A stretch of 40,769 nucleotides of DNA, from NCBI GenBank assembly GCA_964596125.1, contig CAZQRP010000027.1, forward strand, positions 1-40,769. The letters run 5' to 3'. This stretch comes from CAZQRP01 sp964596125 (GTDB taxonomy: Bacteria > Chloroflexota > Dehalococcoidia > GIF9 > UBA5629). Shown here one piece after another: positions 9,487 through 16,962 of this stretch. The position numbers and the translations under genes were made by a program. Under the pieces are notes generated by a model, which made no database searches, had not been told where the DNA came from, and saw nothing but the letters and a program-made list of their open reading frames with translations. The first letter of the stretch is position 1, and each line of letters begins with the position of its first letter.

Positions 9487-10599
9487 TTGAGGATAAATAA
9501 ATGGTGCAATTTCATAATTATACTGTTTTTCGTTGTTCTGGCTAGCTCGGTTATTAGCTGTTTTAATATTAGCGTGCCTGAGAAGAAGGCGACTGTCAAA
9601 GAAGGCGTACCTGAGGAATCAACTCAAACACCACCAGCGTCTGAAGAACCAAAAGAAAAGCCGTTTATCAGTTCATTTTCTTCCAGCCCGGAGGTCATCA
9701 ACACAGGCGACTCATCAACTCTAAAATGGAATACCGTAAACGCTGCGTCGGTTGTCATAGACCAGGGAATAGGTACTGTAGCTTTAACCGGAAGCAGAGT
9801 AGTGTTTCCGGCCACGACCACTGTTTATACCCTGACGGCCGAAAATACTGCCGGGAGTGTAACGGCTTCGGCCCAGGTTATTGTTACACCTGTTTCCCCT
9901 CCACCCCCTCCCCCTCCGTCTCCTCCCCCCGCAGCAGGATTACCAGACTTGATCATCGAGGATGTTATGCGTTCAGGAAGCACCATCTCTTACAAGATAA
10001 AGAACCAGGGCGATGCAGATGCCGGTGCCACCATTTCAGTACTGGTTGTTGATGGTAGTGTAAAGGCGAATGACCCGGTTAATCCCCTGGCTGCCGGGGC
10101 CACAAGTACCGAGAGCTTCAGCTATTCGTATGGTTGTTCCGATACCAGTGACACTGTGGTAGTGCGTGCTGATAAGAACGATGTTGTAACTGAAAGCAAT
10201 GAGGGGAACAATGAACGCTCAGAGTCATGGAGTTGTATTAAATTAAGTATACCAGGACCTACTTTAAAACTTAAACCCGACCTGATTATCACGGATATCT
10301 GGAAAGTATCCGAAATAACAGGAGATAAAATCTATTACAAGATTAAGAATATCGGCCTCGGTTCAGCTGCCGCGAGCACTACAGCATTTCACCCAGATCC
10401 TAATCTTTGGCCCGGGCAGAAGTGGGCTACTGATAATGTTGATCCAATTGCTCCAGGTGTCGAAGTGACCAGAAAGTTCGCAGCCTATAACTACACTGGG
10501 GCTGGTAATAAAGTTATTGTGACAGCCGATGATGGGGGTGTTGTGGCCGAAGCTGACGAAGGGAATAATTCGCGCCAGGAACCTACATCCGGCCTCTAA
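9487..10599 (+). CDS. Putative lipoprotein with Ig-like and two CARDB domains
   Basis: About 370 residues. AGGAGG (9472-9477) lies 9 bases before TTG 9487, which I take as the start; the frame is open upstream to a TTG at 9454. A hydrophobic N-terminus ends in VISC, a plausible lipobox. An Ig-like module (FSSSPEVINTGDSSTLKWN) is followed by a proline-rich linker and two CARDB domains (LPDLIIEDVMRSGS and KPDLIITDIWKVSE), adhesion-type beta-sandwich modules. It would be anchored outside the membrane. It is directly downstream of the decayed OB-fold gene. Binding partner unknown. Confidence 0.75.
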   Translation: MRINKWCNFIIILFFVVLASSVISCFNISVPEKKATVKEGVPEESTQTPPASEEPKEKPFISSFSSSPEVINTGDSSTLKWNTVNAASVVIDQGIGTVALTGSRVVFPATTTVYTLTAENTAGSVTASAQVIVTPVSPPPPPPPSPPPAAGLPDLIIEDVMRSGSTISYKIKNQGDADAGATISVLVVDGSVKANDPVNPLAAGATSTESFSYSYGCSDTSDTVVVRADKNDVVTESNEGNNERSESWSCIKLSIPGPTLKLKPDLIITDIWKVSEITGDKIYYKIKNIGLGSAAASTTAFHPDPNLWPGQKWATDNVDPIAPGVEVTRKFAAYNYTGAGNKVIVTADDGGVVAEADEGNNSRQEPTSGL

Positions 10600-10717
10600 T
10601 CGCCCTGATCAAGATGGGGGTATCGCCACTATAATCCATTACAACAATAACGATCATTTTAACGCTTCAGGATACTATGTTTATGTGTAGACTATTCGAA
10701 GGCTACACTTGACACTA
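10600..10717. other. Short intergenic DNA before the 10.7 kb promoter
   Basis: There is no gene with a start. One frame (about 10604-10690) reads through PDQDGG to GYYVYV and stops, which may be the tail of a decayed exported protein. I cannot identify it. Confidence 0.3.
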
Positions 10718-10746
10718 TTGACATATGCGTAAACGAGGAATATATT
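10718..10746 (+). promoter_or_regulatory. Promoter of the 10.9 kb gene
   Basis: TTGACA (10718-10723), exactly 17 bp, then TATATT (10741-10746). A second TTGACA occurs 9 bp upstream at 10709. It is followed by a leader of about 140 bases that ends in a hairpin, and by the gene at 10894. The -35 to leader spacing is identical to that at 15120. Confidence 0.8.
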
Positions 10747-10755
10747 AGAGATACC

Positions 10756-10857
10756 TATATGATGTGAAGTAATTAACAACTCAGTTTGGAGCAGGAAAGA
10801 TTGGAATTAGTAAGGACACTGGAATCGCTTCAGAGCGATGGGTGGTGTCCTTTTTTT
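10756..10857 (+). ncRNA. Structured leader with intrinsic terminator (copy A of a repeated leader)
   Basis: The leader contains TATATGAT (10756), ACTCAG (10779-10784) and AGTAAGGACACTGGAATC, then a two-part hairpin. The outer stem is GGACAC (10814-10819) with GTGTCC (10845-10850); the inner stem is ATCGCT (10824-10829) with AGCGAT (10834-10839). TTTTTTT follows at 10851-10857, making an intrinsic terminator 36 bases before the next ATG. A homologous leader, at the same distance from its promoter, precedes the FHA gene at 15296. This suggests a transcription attenuator or riboswitch-like element; the ligand is unknown and it matches no riboswitch class that I know. It could simply be a small RNA ending here. 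Confidence 0.6.
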
Positions 10858-10893
10858 GGTTTTGTATACCAAATACTGTATGAGAAGGTATAA

Positions 10894-11316
10894 ATGATGG
10901 AAGTATTGAGATGGAAGACAAGGATTGCATTGTTGTGGGTCGTTATGGTGGTGGCTAATTTCGTCCATGGTATGTTGGCTACTTGGGAGCCAGGTGGACT
11001 GGAGAAGCTGATAGCTCATATGAAAGAGGTAGGTGCTGGAGGGTTGTTATTTGAGGCACTTTTAGCATTGATCCCGTTGTGGCTGGCATTTGTGACCATG
11101 AGCGTGAAGGACTCGTACAACCGGTGGGTAAACTTTGCTCTAGGCATAGTTTTCACAATTCTTAACATCATGCATTTCTTCGAATGTGGCATACCATTAA
11201 GGGGAGGGCCTATTGCAGAGCCAACTGCTCACCACATACTGCTTGTAGGTTCAACAGTTGTGGTAACAGCCCTGATTGCTTGGTATGCATGGAAATGGCC
11301 TAAACAACAAGAATAA
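10894..11316 (+). CDS. Small membrane protein of unknown function (DUF6326-like)
   Basis: A 140-residue protein with four membrane helices, at about residues 8-28, 48-70, 80-98 and 110-132. The layout (basic start, LLWVVMVVANFVHGM in helix 1, LALIPLWLAFVTMSV in helix 2) resembles small four-helix DUF6326-type proteins. It has its own promoter and an attenuator-like leader, so its expression is probably controlled at transcription elongation. Two ATG codons in a row (10894 and 10897) are both possible. Confidence 0.7.
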   Translation: MMEVLRWKTRIALLWVVMVVANFVHGMLATWEPGGLEKLIAHMKEVGAGGLLFEALLALIPLWLAFVTMSVKDSYNRWVNFALGIVFTILNIMHFFECGIPLRGGPIAEPTAHHILLVGSTVVVTALIAWYAWKWPKQQE

Positions 11317-11340
11317 GCTGCTAGTAAATAAAGCATAGCT

Positions 11341-11390
11341 GATAAGTCATGCTGGCTGAATCGCTGTTAAAGCGATGATTGGTGTCCTCT
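11341..11390 (+). repeat. Degenerate copy of the leader hairpin
   Basis: GAATCGCT (11358-11365), AGCGAT (11371-11376) and GGTGTCC (11381-11387) repeat the 3' half of the terminator hairpin at 10814-10857 with a different loop, but the outer 5' arm is not conserved and TCTC replaces the T-run. It follows the stop of the small membrane protein gene and may act as a weak terminator. Confidence 0.5.
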
Positions 11391-11437
11391 CAATAGGTGC
11401 GCCACTGAATGAAATGTTGAAACGTTCAATATGGCTA

Positions 11438-11466
11438 TTGACATGCTTACAGAACAGTCCTATAAT
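11438..11466 (+). promoter_or_regulatory. Consensus promoter of the ZU5/ASH lipoprotein gene
   Basis: TTGACA (11438-11443), 17 bp, TATAAT (11461-11466), perfect sigma-70 consensus. The GTG start is 69 bp downstream. Such a strong promoter suggests an abundant surface protein. Confidence 0.85.
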
Positions 11467-11535
11467 CCCCAAAACATACCATATTATAGCTGCTTGCCCA
11501 ATTTTTAGTGCAGGACTGAAAAAAGGAACGGGAAC

Positions 11536-13881
11536 GTGAAGAAACCACTAAGAATAGCGCGAACCTGGATCTCTTTGAGTCTCATCACTACCTTAATATT
11601 CCCAATGTTAAGTTGCTACCCAAAAGCTGATGTTATATCCACCAGCATCCCCGACGGTGATGTTATGTCCACCAGCATCCTCGGCGGTGAAGTAAAAAGT
11701 ACTGACCGGAAAGCCAAGGTACTCATCCCCCCCAGGGCACTCGCTGAAGGAAAAGACATTACTATCAGGTCGGCCACTGCACCGGTCCTTTCCGGCGGCC
11801 TCTCTGTAGTTGGAGACACCTACGAATTCGGTCCAGCAAACATAACCTTCAACTATCCGGTGACTATTGCCCTAGCTTATGAAAATGGATATTTGCCCGA
11901 AGGTGTAGCTCCGGAAGACCTCCTGCTGGTTAGCATCACCAACGATGGCAATTTTACCGCACTTAATAATATCCGGGTCAACACTGAGGCTGGCACTGTA
12001 TCGGGCGATATCTCCCACTTCTCCCTCATCGCTCTCACACATGTGGCCACCGAGTCATCTCTGAAGGTTACTCCTGAAAAGCTGGACTTCGATAACGTTC
12101 TGGTCAGTACTACGAGCACTGAAACACTGATAATCAACAATCCCACAGCCAGCGATATCCAGATAACCAGCTTGGAGATAGCTCCTTTCGCCGACAATTG
12201 GGATAACACCTTAGCCGGGTTAGTTCCGGCCTTCTCTGTAGCTCCCACCAGCGTAACACCATTCACCGTGTCGGCGAGAGGCGAACGGCAAATCCAGGTA
12301 AACTTTCACCCCATCAGTACCGGTGTCTACCGGGGTGATCTGCTGGTCAGCACCAGAGATGCCACGACTAAGATCCGCTTAGCAGGTACCGGTGTTCTTA
12401 GCCTGGGAGGTCTCAGCATTGTGCCCGAATTCCATGATTTTGGACCCGTCAAACTCCTACCGTTACCCGCAAGCACAGAAAACGCAGGCTTTTCCCTGGT
12501 CAACCACTCCAGCCTACCGATACAGATTCATTCGGCGCAGGTATCCGCTTTTACCTTCTCAACCGGGATATTTAGCCTGGTGGGTGTATCGCCTGCGGGC
12601 TCTACTCTTAACTCCAGGGCGGTCACTCCTGTCCATGTATCCTATACACCGGAGACTACGAACACTGAGTTCGGCTATATTCTCATCCTCGGAACTGATT
12701 CTGCGGGAAATCCCGCTGGCGCCGTCTCACTGCTGCAAGGGTACGGCGTGATAGATGGCGTGGTAAATGGAAAACTCCACATTAATATAGACCCTCTTGA
12801 CTTCGGAGAAGTGCTCGTCGGAACCAGAGCAACCCTGAATAGCAGAGTATCCAATACTGGAACGACTCATTTTGATGCCACCGGATACGTAACGAATAGC
12901 TGGTTCTTCCTTCCCACGATTGCCCTACGGCCTCTTGGTCCACTGGCTCCTGGAAATGCGGTACAAGCTCCCATAACCTTTTGTCCTCAGAAGAGGAAGC
13001 CTTATCTTGGCTGCTGGGTAGAAGCCGATGGCACAAATGGAAATAATATTGTTAATTGTTTTGCGACACTTAAAGGTACCGGTGTTGACGCCGAGCTTAC
13101 CTTTGTCCCCGACCCGTGTGACTTCGGCGATGTATGCGTCGGCAATAGTAAGCAAATCAAAATAACCGTGACTAATAGCGGTGACTTTGATGTAGACGTG
13201 GCGGGCTACGAATGGCCCAACGCTCCCTTCGAGGTAGTTTCCACTGTACCCCGTACCCTAACTCTAGCTAAAGGTCAGTCCTATGAGTATAATATTGAGT
13301 TTACTCCTACTGATGTAGATCTCTTCAACGATTCTCTTGTAATAACCGTCGAGTTTGAACACCGCGGCCAGAAACATACCAGGGAATTTAAATTAACGGT
13401 TTCTGGCACTGGCGTGGCCTGTGTGCAACAGGTATCCGCACTTTCGATTGAAGGAAGTCCGAGTTGCTCTCCAATAGCCGTAGGCTCACAACTTGACTTT
13501 CAAGTGTTGGTCAGAGACCTTACTAACGGTAAGGCTCCTATTGTGGCAGTACTACTGTATATAGATGGCGAGAAGGCCTATAGCTCTGGTGCGATATCAG
13601 CCATACAATTTCCTCCCCCACCCGGTATAATTTTCAGACGTATAACGAGTCCAGGGCCTCATACCATCCGTGTTTTAGCCGTTAATGCTCAAGGGCAAGA
13701 ACATGAACAAACCTGGAATGTATACTGCGGCGAAGAACCCGTTGAGCAACCACCTCCCGTTTACCAGCCGCCTGCCGAAGAACCCATTGACCAACCACCC
13801 CCCGTCTACCAGCCACCTGCTCCCGTTTCTATATGTCCAAAATGTGGCATTCCCTCTGACCTGTGCCCTTGCCCTAAGTAA
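11536..13881 (+). CDS. Exported lipoprotein with ZU5-like domain and ASH/Ig-like repeats
   Basis: 781 residues, GTG start behind AAGGA. The N-terminal signal ends in PMLSC, a lipobox. Residues about 50-175 form a ZU5-like domain (KAKVLIPPRALAEGKDITI). Four ASPM/SPD-2/Hydin-type beta-sandwich repeats follow, each opening with a pattern such as LDFDNVLVSTTS, HDFGPVKLL, LDFGEVLVGT or CDFGDVCVGN. An Ig-like module and a proline-rich tail with duplicated QPPPVYQPPA come next, and the protein ends in a small Cys cluster (CPKCGIPSDLCPCPK) that could bind zinc. It should sit on the outer face of the membrane. Ligand unknown. Confidence 0.8.
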   Translation: MKKPLRIARTWISLSLITTLIFPMLSCYPKADVISTSIPDGDVMSTSILGGEVKSTDRKAKVLIPPRALAEGKDITIRSATAPVLSGGLSVVGDTYEFGPANITFNYPVTIALAYENGYLPEGVAPEDLLLVSITNDGNFTALNNIRVNTEAGTVSGDISHFSLIALTHVATESSLKVTPEKLDFDNVLVSTTSTETLIINNPTASDIQITSLEIAPFADNWDNTLAGLVPAFSVAPTSVTPFTVSARGERQIQVNFHPISTGVYRGDLLVSTRDATTKIRLAGTGVLSLGGLSIVPEFHDFGPVKLLPLPASTENAGFSLVNHSSLPIQIHSAQVSAFTFSTGIFSLVGVSPAGSTLNSRAVTPVHVSYTPETTNTEFGYILILGTDSAGNPAGAVSLLQGYGVIDGVVNGKLHINIDPLDFGEVLVGTRATLNSRVSNTGTTHFDATGYVTNSWFFLPTIALRPLGPLAPGNAVQAPITFCPQKRKPYLGCWVEADGTNGNNIVNCFATLKGTGVDAELTFVPDPCDFGDVCVGNSKQIKITVTNSGDFDVDVAGYEWPNAPFEVVSTVPRTLTLAKGQSYEYNIEFTPTDVDLFNDSLVITVEFEHRGQKHTREFKLTVSGTGVACVQQVSALSIEGSPSCSPIAVGSQLDFQVLVRDLTNGKAPIVAVLLYIDGEKAYSSGAISAIQFPPPPGIIFRRITSPGPHTIRVLAVNAQGQEHEQTWNVYCGEEPVEQPPPVYQPPAEEPIDQPPPVYQPPAPVSICPKCGIPSDLCPCPK
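11631..11690 (+). repeat. Tandem 30-bp repeat inside the lipoprotein gene
   Basis: Two 30-bp units (11631-11660 and 11661-11690) differ at only a few bases. They encode DVISTSIPDG and DVMSTSILGG just after the predicted lipidated cysteine. Unit number could vary between strains by slippage, changing the length of the tether. Confidence 0.75.
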
Positions 13882-13993
13882 TAGCTGTCCATCGTTCTTT
13901 CGCTCGATGGGAACTGTGAAAAGGGGATTAACAGATGAATATATGGTCATTAAACCCAGTAATAGGAGAGAGTCTGTTTGTCTCATATCCAGC

Positions 13994-14320
13994 TTAAGTC
14001 CTCTTATCTAGGTAAGGCATTACCTTTGGAGCATCTACCAATAGAATGGGATTGCTCTGAGCAGTAAGCTCCAAACCCGATCTTGGAGAATAGAGCCAAT
14101 TATAAAACACCCTTAATGCTCTATAACAGGCATGCTTCCCGCTATTGGAACAGGTTAAAGTCTCAAGGAATCCAATAACATCAACGGGCTTTACATCCAG
14201 TCCTATTACCTGTGTTGCACGGCTGAGGTAACAATGATAGAATTCTAAAGTTCTAGGCGATAGACCTTGCCTTCTGGAAGCCTGAAACATATTTATTAGT
14301 GCTGAGATATTTGTTAACAA
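13994..14320 (-). pseudogene. Tyrosine recombinase (integrase) remnant, N-terminal core-binding domain only
   Basis: About 108 codons from TTG 14320 (or ATG 14290). The sequence RRQGLSPRTLEFYHCYL, then LTCSNSGKHACYRALRVFYNWLY, is the SAM-like core-binding domain of phage-type integrases. The frame ends after VDAPKVMPYL, just where the catalytic domain should begin; no R-H-R-Y catalytic residues are found. The 5' end abuts a tRNA-Leu 3' fragment, the standard place for an integrase gene next to its attachment site. It is the relic of an integrated element. Confidence 0.75.
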
Positions 14321-14328
14321 ACTGGGTG

Positions 14329-14385
14329 TATGCAAGTGCCTGAAAATCCACGTGTCCCCCAGTTCGATTCTGGGCCTCGGCACCA
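14329..14385 (+). other. 3' fragment of a tRNA-Leu gene (attachment-site scar)
   Basis: Bases 14358-14385 form a complete T arm (CCCAG, loop TTCGATT, CTGGG) plus acceptor strand CCTCGGC and ACCA; the preceding bases from about 14329 fit a long class II variable arm. The 5' half (acceptor GCCGAGG, D arm, anticodon arm) is missing. The acceptor differs from that of the neighbouring intact tRNA-Leu, so the fragment comes from another leucine tRNA gene. This is what remains at one end of an element that integrated into a tRNA 3' end. Confidence 0.75.
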
Positions 14386-14396
14386 CGTATCTTTCA

Positions 14397-14484
14397 GCCG
14401 AAGTGGCGGAATGGTAGACGCGGCAGTCTCAAAAACTGTTGAGGGGCGACTCTCGTGTCGGTTCGAGTCCGACCTTCGGCACCA
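14397..14484 (+). tRNA. tRNA-Leu (anticodon CAA)
   Basis: The acceptor stem GCCGAAG/CTTCGGC is a perfect 7 bp. The anticodon stem GCAGT/ACTGT closes the loop CTCAAAA, giving anticodon CAA, which reads UUG. There is a long class II variable arm, the T arm is GTCGG-TTCGAGT-CCGAC, the discriminator is A, and CCA is encoded. The encoded CCA is usual for bacteria. Confidence 0.93.
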
Positions 14485-14490
14485 GCTACT

Positions 14491-14538
14491 TTGCTTACCA
14501 TTTTTAGCATAATTGCTTACCATTTTGCTTACCACTTT
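14491..14538. repeat. Three direct repeats TTGCTTACCATTTT next to tRNA-Leu
   Basis: Copies start at 14491, 14513 and 14525 (the last with one change, CACTTT). Read on the minus strand they encode MVSKMVSN-like residues running into the antisense of the tRNA, a pattern seen at integrase C-termini adjacent to tRNA att sites. They may therefore be either the tail of a second integrase remnant or arm-type recombinase binding sites. Confidence 0.45.
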
Positions 14539-14584
14539 ATCGCTGGCCGAGCCAAACCTTTCTCAACTTTATTAGATACCGGAC

Positions 14585-14908
14585 TTAATAATCACGTCTG
14601 ATAAGGAATCCTCCTAGTAATCCGAATACGTGACCAACTACATCAGATAAAAGAGTACCAGTCAACCTGGATATAAAATAATTCATTACTACAAAAATCG
14701 TTTCATTATTAATAATTTCATGGATTTCAAAATCTCCTGCTTGTTGCATATGAATAAATCCGGCAATAAGTATTGCCAAGGCCGGGGCTATGATTATGAC
14801 GCTTATTAATAAAATAATAATAGTTATCACACGTAGACCAAGGAACATCTGTATGAGAAAACCTAATATAAGCGATATCAATCCTAGAATAATAAACTCC
14901 ACAATCAA
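14585..14908 (-). CDS. Small membrane protein of unknown function
   Basis: Up to 107 residues with strongly hydrophobic segments at about residues 3-25, 27-52 and 85-102. Glycines and a histidine are conserved-looking in the last segment (SDVVGHVFGLLGGFLIRRDY). The start is either TTG 14908 or, with better spacing from a TAGG site, GTG 14902. I do not recognise a family. It lies alone, antisense to its neighbours, beside the tRNA/integrase scar. Confidence 0.5.
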   Translation of the reverse strand: MIVEFIILGLISLILGFLIQMFLGLRVITIIILLISVIIIAPALAILIAGFIHMQQAGDFEIHEIINNETIFVVMNYFISRLTGTLLSDVVGHVFGLLGGFLIRRDY

Positions 14909-15119
14909 CCTACCATTTCTTTAATCCTTTCTGTATATCTACTATAACTGCAAATACTCTCAATTGTTACACACCCGGTAACAGTTAAATCCAACTTTCT
15001 CATCTGTTGTCTTCTATCCCATCAAATTCCTGTTTACTTACTATTTTACCTGGCTTCCTTTTCCAAACTTCAATCTTATCCTCCGAACTCATAGCATCCT
15101 CTGTCCATATTGCCAGGTA

Positions 15120-15148
15120 TTGACAAACGTTCAGACCACAATTATATT
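15120..15148 (+). promoter_or_regulatory. Promoter of the FHA gene
   Basis: TTGACA (15120-15125), 17 bp, TATATT (15143-15148). The -35 hexamer, the 17-bp spacer length, the -10 hexamer and the 61-bp distance from -35 to ACTCAG are the same as at 10718. Confidence 0.8.
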
Positions 15149-15158
15149 TAACCTGCAA

Positions 15159-15254
15159 TATATGATTTGAGCAAGAAATGACTCAGGTCGATGTAGAAAA
15201 GTGAAGGAGTAGTAAGAGCACTGAAATCTCTTTTTAATGGTGCTTGCCGATGCT
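15159..15254 (+). ncRNA. Structured leader of the FHA gene (copy B of a repeated leader)
   Basis: It is homologous to the leader at 10756. TATATGAT starts at 15159 and ACTCAG is at 15181-15186, the same 32 bases after the -10 in both leaders. By my ungapped hand count 35 of 51 bases match from ACTCAG onward, including AGTAAG and CACTG. A hairpin pairs AGCAC (15217-15221) with GTGCT (15240-15244). The hairpin is not followed by a T-run, unlike copy A. It ends about 50 bases before the ATG at 15296. Probable regulatory leader; signal unknown. Confidence 0.55.
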
Positions 15255-15295
15255 TTTAACCATCAGTAACATGTTTGCTATAGGAGGTCAGCTAA

Positions 15296-16426
15296 ATGGA
15301 CGTCTCTGCTGTTTTAGAAATCCGCCGTGGTGGTGAGACCAGCAAGTACCATATCACTGAGCCGCTTGTCACCGTCGGACGTAGTGCTGATAACCGTCTG
15401 GTGCTGGATGATGAGCAGGTCTCCCGCCACCACGCCAAACTGGAATGGAGTCAGGGAGTACTCAGCATAACCGATCTTGGCAGCCGCAATGGTACACAGG
15501 TGAACAACACCAAAATCGGGCCTGGTCTAGCGCTCTCGCTCAAGGACGGAGACCAGATTGTCATTGGCAATTCCACGCTGACGACCCGCCTGATACCTGC
15601 CGTCGAGAAGAAGCCTAGTCCCAGGGTTGAGGAAAGAGCCGCACAGCCTGTCACTGCCCAAGTCATTGCTCAGCTTAAGAAGATCAGATATTCAAGAGGA
15701 ATGTTGCTGGCCGCCATCGCCGGTGTTGTTGTAGTAATAGGTGCGATAGTTGCAGGTGTACTGTTCTCAGCACAGGCTGAAGCAGAAATCAAGATGGAGG
15801 CAGGCAAGTGTTTGATGAACATCACTGATACAGGCATAGCTGATATAGATTCGGAGATCATCAATATCGACCAGCAGTGGCTTGAAGCTGGAGAGAAACT
15901 GGTAGCACTGGACCAGGTTGTTACTCCGGCGAAAATATGGTTAGATCACCAGGAAACCGTATCCAGGCCGGGTTCATGGGATGTCAAGGTGGTCCCTGAG
16001 GTATTAGAGCAGCTTAAAAATGAGCGGTACCAGGTAACCGAACTTGGGGTCATAGACTACCCGGGACAAATTATACCCGAAATCGAGGTGACCGATTTGT
16101 CTACAAACCAGACCTATGACTGGAAGACCCTGCAACCACTACAAGACCAGCTCGCTTCCCTGAAAAACACGCTGGAACAGAGAAGGGAAGCAAAAATTAA
16201 GGACAGAAATACGGCCATAGAGACGATAAACAACGCTTTAAAATATGCCGCCGCGTGGAAGACGGAGAAGATCAATAAAACCACCTATACTATCAGTGGA
16301 GTTGGTCTGGGCTGGGCGGGTAAACTGACTGATGGTAGCTGGACGTACTACCAGGACAAGGGCGAAATGGTGCCACGCGATATGCAGGCGAAGGACCTCG
16401 AGGCTATTTTGTCAGCGCACCGATGA
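15296..16426 (+). CDS. FHA-domain membrane protein
   Basis: A 376-residue protein. The FHA phosphothreonine-binding domain is at about residues 5-100, with the binding motifs GRS (28-30), SRHH (43-46) and NG (65-66) intact. A membrane helix (GMLLAAIAGVVVVIGAIVAG) spans about 135-157, so the FHA domain is cytoplasmic and about 215 residues lie outside. The outer part is helical in the middle (LQDQLASLKNTLEQRREAKIKDRN) and otherwise unfamiliar. AGGAGGT is located 7 bases before the ATG. FHA domains read Ser/Thr kinase signals, but no kinase is in this window. The leader suggests conditional expression. Confidence 0.85.
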   Translation: MDVSAVLEIRRGGETSKYHITEPLVTVGRSADNRLVLDDEQVSRHHAKLEWSQGVLSITDLGSRNGTQVNNTKIGPGLALSLKDGDQIVIGNSTLTTRLIPAVEKKPSPRVEERAAQPVTAQVIAQLKKIRYSRGMLLAAIAGVVVVIGAIVAGVLFSAQAEAEIKMEAGKCLMNITDTGIADIDSEIINIDQQWLEAGEKLVALDQVVTPAKIWLDHQETVSRPGSWDVKVVPEVLEQLKNERYQVTELGVIDYPGQIIPEIEVTDLSTNQTYDWKTLQPLQDQLASLKNTLEQRREAKIKDRNTAIETINNALKYAAAWKTEKINKTTYTISGVGLGWAGKLTDGSWTYYQDKGEMVPRDMQAKDLEAILSAHR

Positions 16427-16469
16427 CCAGCAAGTGAAGATTGTGACTATAATTCCAACCTGCCAAAGC

Positions 16470-16748
16470 TTAATAGCCGCCACCACCACCGTCACCTCCT
16501 ATAGATGTATTATGTGTTATCCAACCTAGTATAGCGTCAGGACCATAATGTATATCTCGTTTTTCAGGTTCTCCTGGCTTTCTTGGCTCTTCTGGAGCGA
16601 CATATACCAAAATAAATCCTCCCAAACACCCAAACTCCCCCCTACCACAGCAAGCTAGATTTAAAGTATCAGCAAGCATCAATAGTGCCACTAAGAACAC
16701 AGCGGCAAAGCCTCGTTGTACCTTTTGCCTCATCATGGATGTATGCAC
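16470..16748 (-). CDS. Possible small exported protein
   Basis: Up to 92 residues from GTG 16748; ATG 16736 has GGAGG 11 bases upstream and is the likelier start. A hydrophobic signal (GFAAVFLVALLMLADTLNL) is followed by ACCGRGEFGCL, whose cysteines could be lipidated, and the tail is glycine-rich (GGDGGGGGY). No family recognised. It is convergent with the FHA gene and a spurious call is possible. Confidence 0.4.
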   Translation of the reverse strand: MHTSMMRQKVQRGFAAVFLVALLMLADTLNLACCGRGEFGCLGGFILVYVAPEEPRKPGEPEKRDIHYGPDAILGWITHNTSIGGDGGGGGY

Positions 16749-16830
16749 CTCCGCCTGATTTGCCTGACAGTATCAAATGCAGTTCTGCCTGATGGTAAGC
16801 TTTAATCGATTCTTCTATTTATTATTTCTA

Positions 16831-16962
16831 AGAGAGTGCTGAAAAACTCGGATTCAACCCCCTGTATCCCCCAATCTTGGGGGAATTTTGAGGCTGGGGG
16901 ACACCCCCAGACCCTTGGCATCCGCCTCAGGCGGACTGCACCTCTTTTTCAGCAGTCTCTCT
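16831..16962. repeat. MITE-like palindromic intergenic repeat
   Basis: About 132 bp bounded by inverted ends: AGAGAGTGCTGAAAAA (16831-16846) and its complement TTTTTCAGCA-G-TCTCTCT (16945-16962). The interior holds further hairpins: CCCCCAATCTTGGGGG, CTGGGGGACACCCCCAG and CCGCCTCAGGCGG. The whole can fold into one long cruciform. Its right end overlaps the stop codon of the Lgt-like gene. No transposase is nearby, so it is either a non-autonomous element or a bidirectional terminator-like repeat. Confidence 0.75.

Noticed and set aside
10814..10857. T-box riboswitch (GGTGGT near a terminator)
   Set aside because: No specifier stem, no TGGNACCGCG-type antiterminator sequence, and the downstream gene is not tRNA- or amino-acid-related.
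14397..14484. The intact tRNA-Leu(CAA) as the integration target of the scar
   Set aside because: Its acceptor (CTTCGGC) differs from that of the fragment (CCTCGGC) and the T arms differ, so another tRNA-Leu was the target.
10756..15254. Known c-di-GMP (GEMM) riboswitch in the leaders
   Set aside because: The leaders lack the GEMM core sequences and tetraloop-receptor arrangement.
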